Shown here piece after piece: positions 13,503 through 16,094 of a stretch of DNA of 16,094 nt. Numbering within the stretch: the first letter of the stretch is position 1; every line of letters starts with the position of its first letter. The notes under the pieces were generated by a model. That model made no database searches and was not told the origin of the DNA. It saw nothing but the letters and a program-made list of their open reading frames with translations. The stretch is from Xanthobacteraceae bacterium (GTDB lineage Bacteria > Pseudomonadota > Alphaproteobacteria > Rhizobiales > Xanthobacteraceae): the NCBI GenBank assembly GCA_030036975.1, contig JASHSE010000091.1, positions 1-16,094 on the forward strand, in the 5' to 3' direction. The translations under genes were made by a program, and so were the position numbers.

Positions 13503-15122
13503 TCAAATCGCAAGATGCGAGCTTGCCGGCTCGACCCGGGCGCGCGGTTCGATGACAACCGGCTCGATTGCAGCGATCATGCCCTCGATGCGCGCGATCA
13601 CGTCGCGTGAGAACGGTCCGACGTCCTGGTAAAGCGCCATCAACAACAAGATCCGGCGGGTCGAATCCCGATTGCTCGCAACGCACTGGGTCAGCGTGCG
13701 ACCGAACAGCTCGCGCGGTTCTGGCAGGTTTGAAATGATCCGGTGCAACATTTCGATATTGCTGGAATCGCGCCGCGAATCCTGTGCGCGCGTCCGCCGC
13801 TTGCGGCGGCAATTGTCGAGCATCTTTGCCAGACGCTGGAGGCGGCCGGCAAAGGCCACCGGATCATAGATAAGCTGCAGAACGCGCACGTAGTCGCCGA
13901 GGATTTCCTGCCGTGGCCGCAGCGTCCCGAAGTTGAGGCCCATCGTGCACTGGTCCGCGCTCATCACGTCCTCGCGCCTGAGGTGCGGATGCAGGCGGCC
14001 CGCCTTTTCAAGCCGGCGCGTGAGCTGAGTGTTCGGCAATGCGTAGAGCAGGCCCACCATGCAGACCGGAATAGCCGCTTCTTCGATCAGCTCGACCATC
14101 GCATCCGCCACCGACTCCGTCTCGCTGTCGAAACCGATGATGAAGCCTGCATGCACAAAAAGACCGGCGGCGTAGATCCTGTGGATGCTCTGTGCAATAT
14201 TACGCCGCGTGTTCTGCTTTTTGCGCATAGCAATCAGCGTCGCGGCGTCGGGACTCTCAATGCCGACAAAAACTCCGACGAAATTAGCCCGGTTCAAGAG
14301 GATAAGGAGTTCGTGATCATCGGCCAGATTGATCGAGGCTTCGGTCGTGAACTCGAACGGATAGTCCCGCGCTTCGAGCCACTGTGCGAGATCCGGAAGG
14401 AAAGCCTTGACGGCCTTCTTGTTGCCGATGAGGTTGTCGTCCACGAAGTCGACGAGGCCGCGATAGCCGAGGCGGTAAAGCTCGTCGAGTTCCGCGAGCA
14501 TCTGGGCGTTGGTCTTGGCGCGCGGCACGCGCCCGTACAGCTCGATGATGTCGCAGAATTCGCAGGTGAACGGGCAGCCGCGGGAGAACTGCACGCCGAT
14601 GTGGAGGTAGTCATCGAATTTCAGGAGATCGAAGCGGGGCACCGGCGTCTTGGTCACATCGACCTGAAATTTCTCCGCCTCGAACAGCCCTTCGCGTTCG
14701 CCCGCCTCCCAGGCTTCGACGAATTGATCGATGACCCCTTCGGCTTCACCGAGAACGCGAAAATTCGCCGTCTGATAGAGATCGGGAGACGATGTGACGC
14801 TGGGCCCGCCAACGGCAACGGGCTTTCCCTGCGCACGGCATAGATCGACGACATCCAGCATGTCGCCCGCCTGCGGCAGCATGCCGCCGGTCAAGACCAG
14901 ATCGGCCCAGTCCAGATCGTCGCCGGTCAATTCCTCGGTGTTGCGGTTGACCAGCCGAATCGTCCAGGAACGCGGCAAGAGCGCCGCGACGGTGATCAGG
15001 CCCAGCGGCGGCGCCGGATACTTGGCGCCGAAAGCTTTGGACGTCCGCTTGAAACTCCAAAACGTCTCCGCCTCGAAGCGAGGACAGACCATGAGCACAT
15101 TGCAGGCTTGTGCATCCAACAT
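13503..15122 (-). CDS. B12-binding-domain radical SAM protein
   Basis: The 539-residue protein has an N-terminal cobalamin-binding Rossmann domain (about residues 8-130, NVLMVCPRF to VAVGGPSV), a radical SAM domain with Cys183, Cys187 and Cys190 in RGCPFTCEFCDI, and a C-terminal region of the type annotated DUF4070. Cys-x3-Cys-x2-Cys binds the 4Fe-4S cluster that cleaves S-adenosylmethionine. Related B12-radical SAM enzymes methylate or rearrange unactivated carbons; the hopanoid C-2 methylase HpnP has the same layout, but details here (for example IIELYGRVPRAKT) make me think this is a sister family. The ATG at 15122 is preceded by GGGGGGAG; an upstream ATG at 15188 has no such site. The last 120 residues are Arg-rich then helical, with no motif I recognise. 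Confidence 0.87.
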   Translation of the reverse strand: MLDAQACNVLMVCPRFEAETFWSFKRTSKAFGAKYPAPPLGLITVAALLPRSWTIRLVNRNTEELTGDDLDWADLVLTGGMLPQAGDMLDVVDLCRAQGKPVAVGGPSVTSSPDLYQTANFRVLGEAEGVIDQFVEAWEAGEREGLFEAEKFQVDVTKTPVPRFDLLKFDDYLHIGVQFSRGCPFTCEFCDIIELYGRVPRAKTNAQMLAELDELYRLGYRGLVDFVDDNLIGNKKAVKAFLPDLAQWLEARDYPFEFTTEASINLADDHELLILLNRANFVGVFVGIESPDAATLIAMRKKQNTRRNIAQSIHRIYAAGLFVHAGFIIGFDSETESVADAMVELIEEAAIPVCMVGLLYALPNTQLTRRLEKAGRLHPHLRREDVMSADQCTMGLNFGTLRPRQEILGDYVRVLQLIYDPVAFAGRLQRLAKMLDNCRRKRRTRAQDSRRDSSNIEMLHRIISNLPEPRELFGRTLTQCVASNRDSTRRILLLMALYQDVGPFSRDVIARIEGMIAAIEPVVIEPRARVEPASSHLAI

Positions 15123-15239
15123 AAACTCCCCCGCCCCTGGCGCAGGGCCGCAGGCTATGTCGAAACGATGCGTAAGTCCATGAATCAAAATGGCGAAAGC
15201 GCACCGACGGTGGCGGTAAGAATTGCGCGACGGGCCGGG

Positions 15240-15268
15240 TTGGACTAGCCGAGCGCATCCGCGATAAT
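15240..15268 (+). promoter_or_regulatory. Candidate promoter for the hydrolase gene
   Basis: TTGGAC (15240-15245) and GATAAT (15263-15268) are 17 bases apart; the -10 box matches five of six consensus bases, the -35 box three of six. The start codon at 15278 lies only nine bases after the -10 box, so a transcript from here would be nearly leaderless. No Shine-Dalgarno motif is visible, which agrees with that. Predicted by eye. Confidence 0.3.
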
Positions 15269-15277
15269 GGCTGACGC

Positions 15278-16094
15278 ATGAGTGACGCGGCGCAAAGCGA
15301 AGTTTTGGGCGAGGTTCGCGACGGCACCGCCGCGACGGTGCGGCGGCGCCACGTTATTTATGTCTCAGGCTACGATCCGCGCGGCGCGCAGAGTTTTTTC
15401 GACCTGATGCGCCGGACCTGCGAAAAGTTTTGCCGTTTGTGGCCGATCACTGCAACCCTGCACGCAGCCGAGCAATCGGAGGAGTTTGCGCGCTGGCAGC
15501 TCGATCTGCGCGGCGCGGGCGGCGCGGCCGGCGCGGATTGGCAGGTCGCAACGCGTTACGATTTCCTGCGCATGGAAAATTTCATCCGCGCCGACATGGC
15601 GCAGCCGACGCTGCGGCAATTTTGGCGCGGGCTTGCCTGGTACGCGGACGACGTCGTCAGCGGCGCGCAGTTTCGCATTTTTCGCGCCGCATGGCGCTTC
15701 GCGCTGCATCTTCTGTACTTTCAGCTGCTGATCGCGGCGTGGGCTGCGGCAGCGGTGCTGGTCGGGCTCGTGGCCGGGCGCGTCCTTGCCGACGATCTCG
15801 GTCTGCCGCTTGCCGCGAGCGTCATCATCGCCGTCGCAGCAGGCACAGTGACACTGTTTGCGCTGCGCCCGCTGGCCGGGCGCTGGCGGATGGTGCAGAT
15901 CGCGTCCTGCTGGTCGACCTTGCGCCGGTTCGGCCGCGGCCGGCCGACCTGGATCGATCATGTCGTCGAAGTCGGCGCCCGGCACCTCGTCGCCGCCGCG
16001 CGCGCCAATGGGGCCGATGAGCTGGCACTGGTCGGCCATTCCACCGGCGGCGCCGTGGCCTGCGCGATCATGGCGCGCGCCCTCGAACTCGATC
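15278..16094 (+). CDS. Alpha/beta-hydrolase-like membrane protein, partial (runs off the window)
   Basis: The frame is open from the ATG at 15278 to the window end (272 codons) with no stop, so the C terminus is missing. After a polar start, RHVIYVSGYDPRGAQSFF looks like the first strand and oxyanion region of an alpha/beta hydrolase. The nucleophile motif is Gly-His-Ser255-Thr-Gly-Gly. Between them lie about 220 residues, including hydrophobic spans at about 141-168 and 178-199 that look like a membrane hairpin. The catalytic acid and histidine must lie beyond the window. The substrate is unknown; a membrane lipid or ester would fit the layout. It diverges from the radical SAM gene across 155 bases. 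Confidence 0.75.
   Translation, partial: MSDAAQSEVLGEVRDGTAATVRRRHVIYVSGYDPRGAQSFFDLMRRTCEKFCRLWPITATLHAAEQSEEFARWQLDLRGAGGAAGADWQVATRYDFLRMENFIRADMAQPTLRQFWRGLAWYADDVVSGAQFRIFRAAWRFALHLLYFQLLIAAWAAAAVLVGLVAGRVLADDLGLPLAASVIIAVAAGTVTLFALRPLAGRWRMVQIASCWSTLRRFGRGRPTWIDHVVEVGARHLVAAARANGADELALVGHSTGGAVACAIMARALELD

Noticed and set aside
13743..14843. A 366-codon plus-strand open frame
   Set aside because: It lies entirely opposite the radical SAM gene, whose motifs are clear; the plus-strand product has no recognisable features.
13503..15122. Calling the radical SAM protein HpnP (hopanoid C-2 methylase)
   Set aside because: The layout is the same, but motif surroundings as I remember them differ from HpnP, and no hopanoid genes are in the window. 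I kept only the broad family.

Overview
The window reads as chromosomal DNA from a high-GC alphaproteobacterium of the Hyphomicrobiales, most like the Bradyrhizobium/Rhodopseudomonas/Xanthobacteraceae group. The reasons are a complete lipid A very-long-chain fatty acid (VLCFA) gene set in the rhizobial order, the RuvC/RuvA sequences, and several intergenic palindromic repeats of a type common in that group. This placement comes from recognition, not from a search.

Left part (1-3392, all minus strand). A type II haloacid dehalogenase-like HAD protein is followed by ruvC and ruvA (Holliday-junction processing), a short cytidine/blasticidin-type deaminase, and a small four-segment membrane protein of visibly lower GC. 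The spacers between these genes hold paired-palindrome repeats. ruvB does not follow ruvA within the window.

Middle part (3461-7878). A plus-strand trio with short spacers encodes a class I methyltransferase, a class II aldolase-family protein with a lysine/alanine-rich tail, and a carboxymuconolactone decarboxylase-family protein. It is probably one transcription unit for an unknown small-molecule pathway. It converges on a minus-strand EAL-domain c-di-GMP phosphodiesterase, with a palindromic repeat between them. Next come a periplasmic PCu(A)C copper chaperone (minus) and a single-span membrane protein (plus).

Right part (8031-13462, plus). The genes are acpXL, fabZXL, fabF2XL, fabF1XL, an MDR dehydrogenase (adhXL) and lpxXL. 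They should build the C26-C30-type (omega-1)-hydroxylated VLCFA on a dedicated acyl carrier protein and transfer it to lipid A. Coding ends overlap by 4 bases (fabZXL/fabF2XL and fabF1XL/adhXL) or lie 9-11 bases apart, so translation is probably coupled. Only lpxXL is set apart, by a large palindromic repeat. FabF2XL has lost the condensing-enzyme cysteine and one active-site histidine, whereas FabF1XL keeps the full triad. The pair therefore looks like a ketosynthase plus chain-length-factor arrangement, and this is the most interesting point of the window. No ketoreductase gene is present.

Right edge. A B12-binding radical SAM protein (minus) converges on lpxXL. Divergent from it is an alpha/beta-hydrolase-like protein with an inserted membrane hairpin, which runs off the end of the window. 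No tRNA, rRNA, CRISPR array, transposase or phage gene was seen. No stretch over 300 bases lacks a gene.
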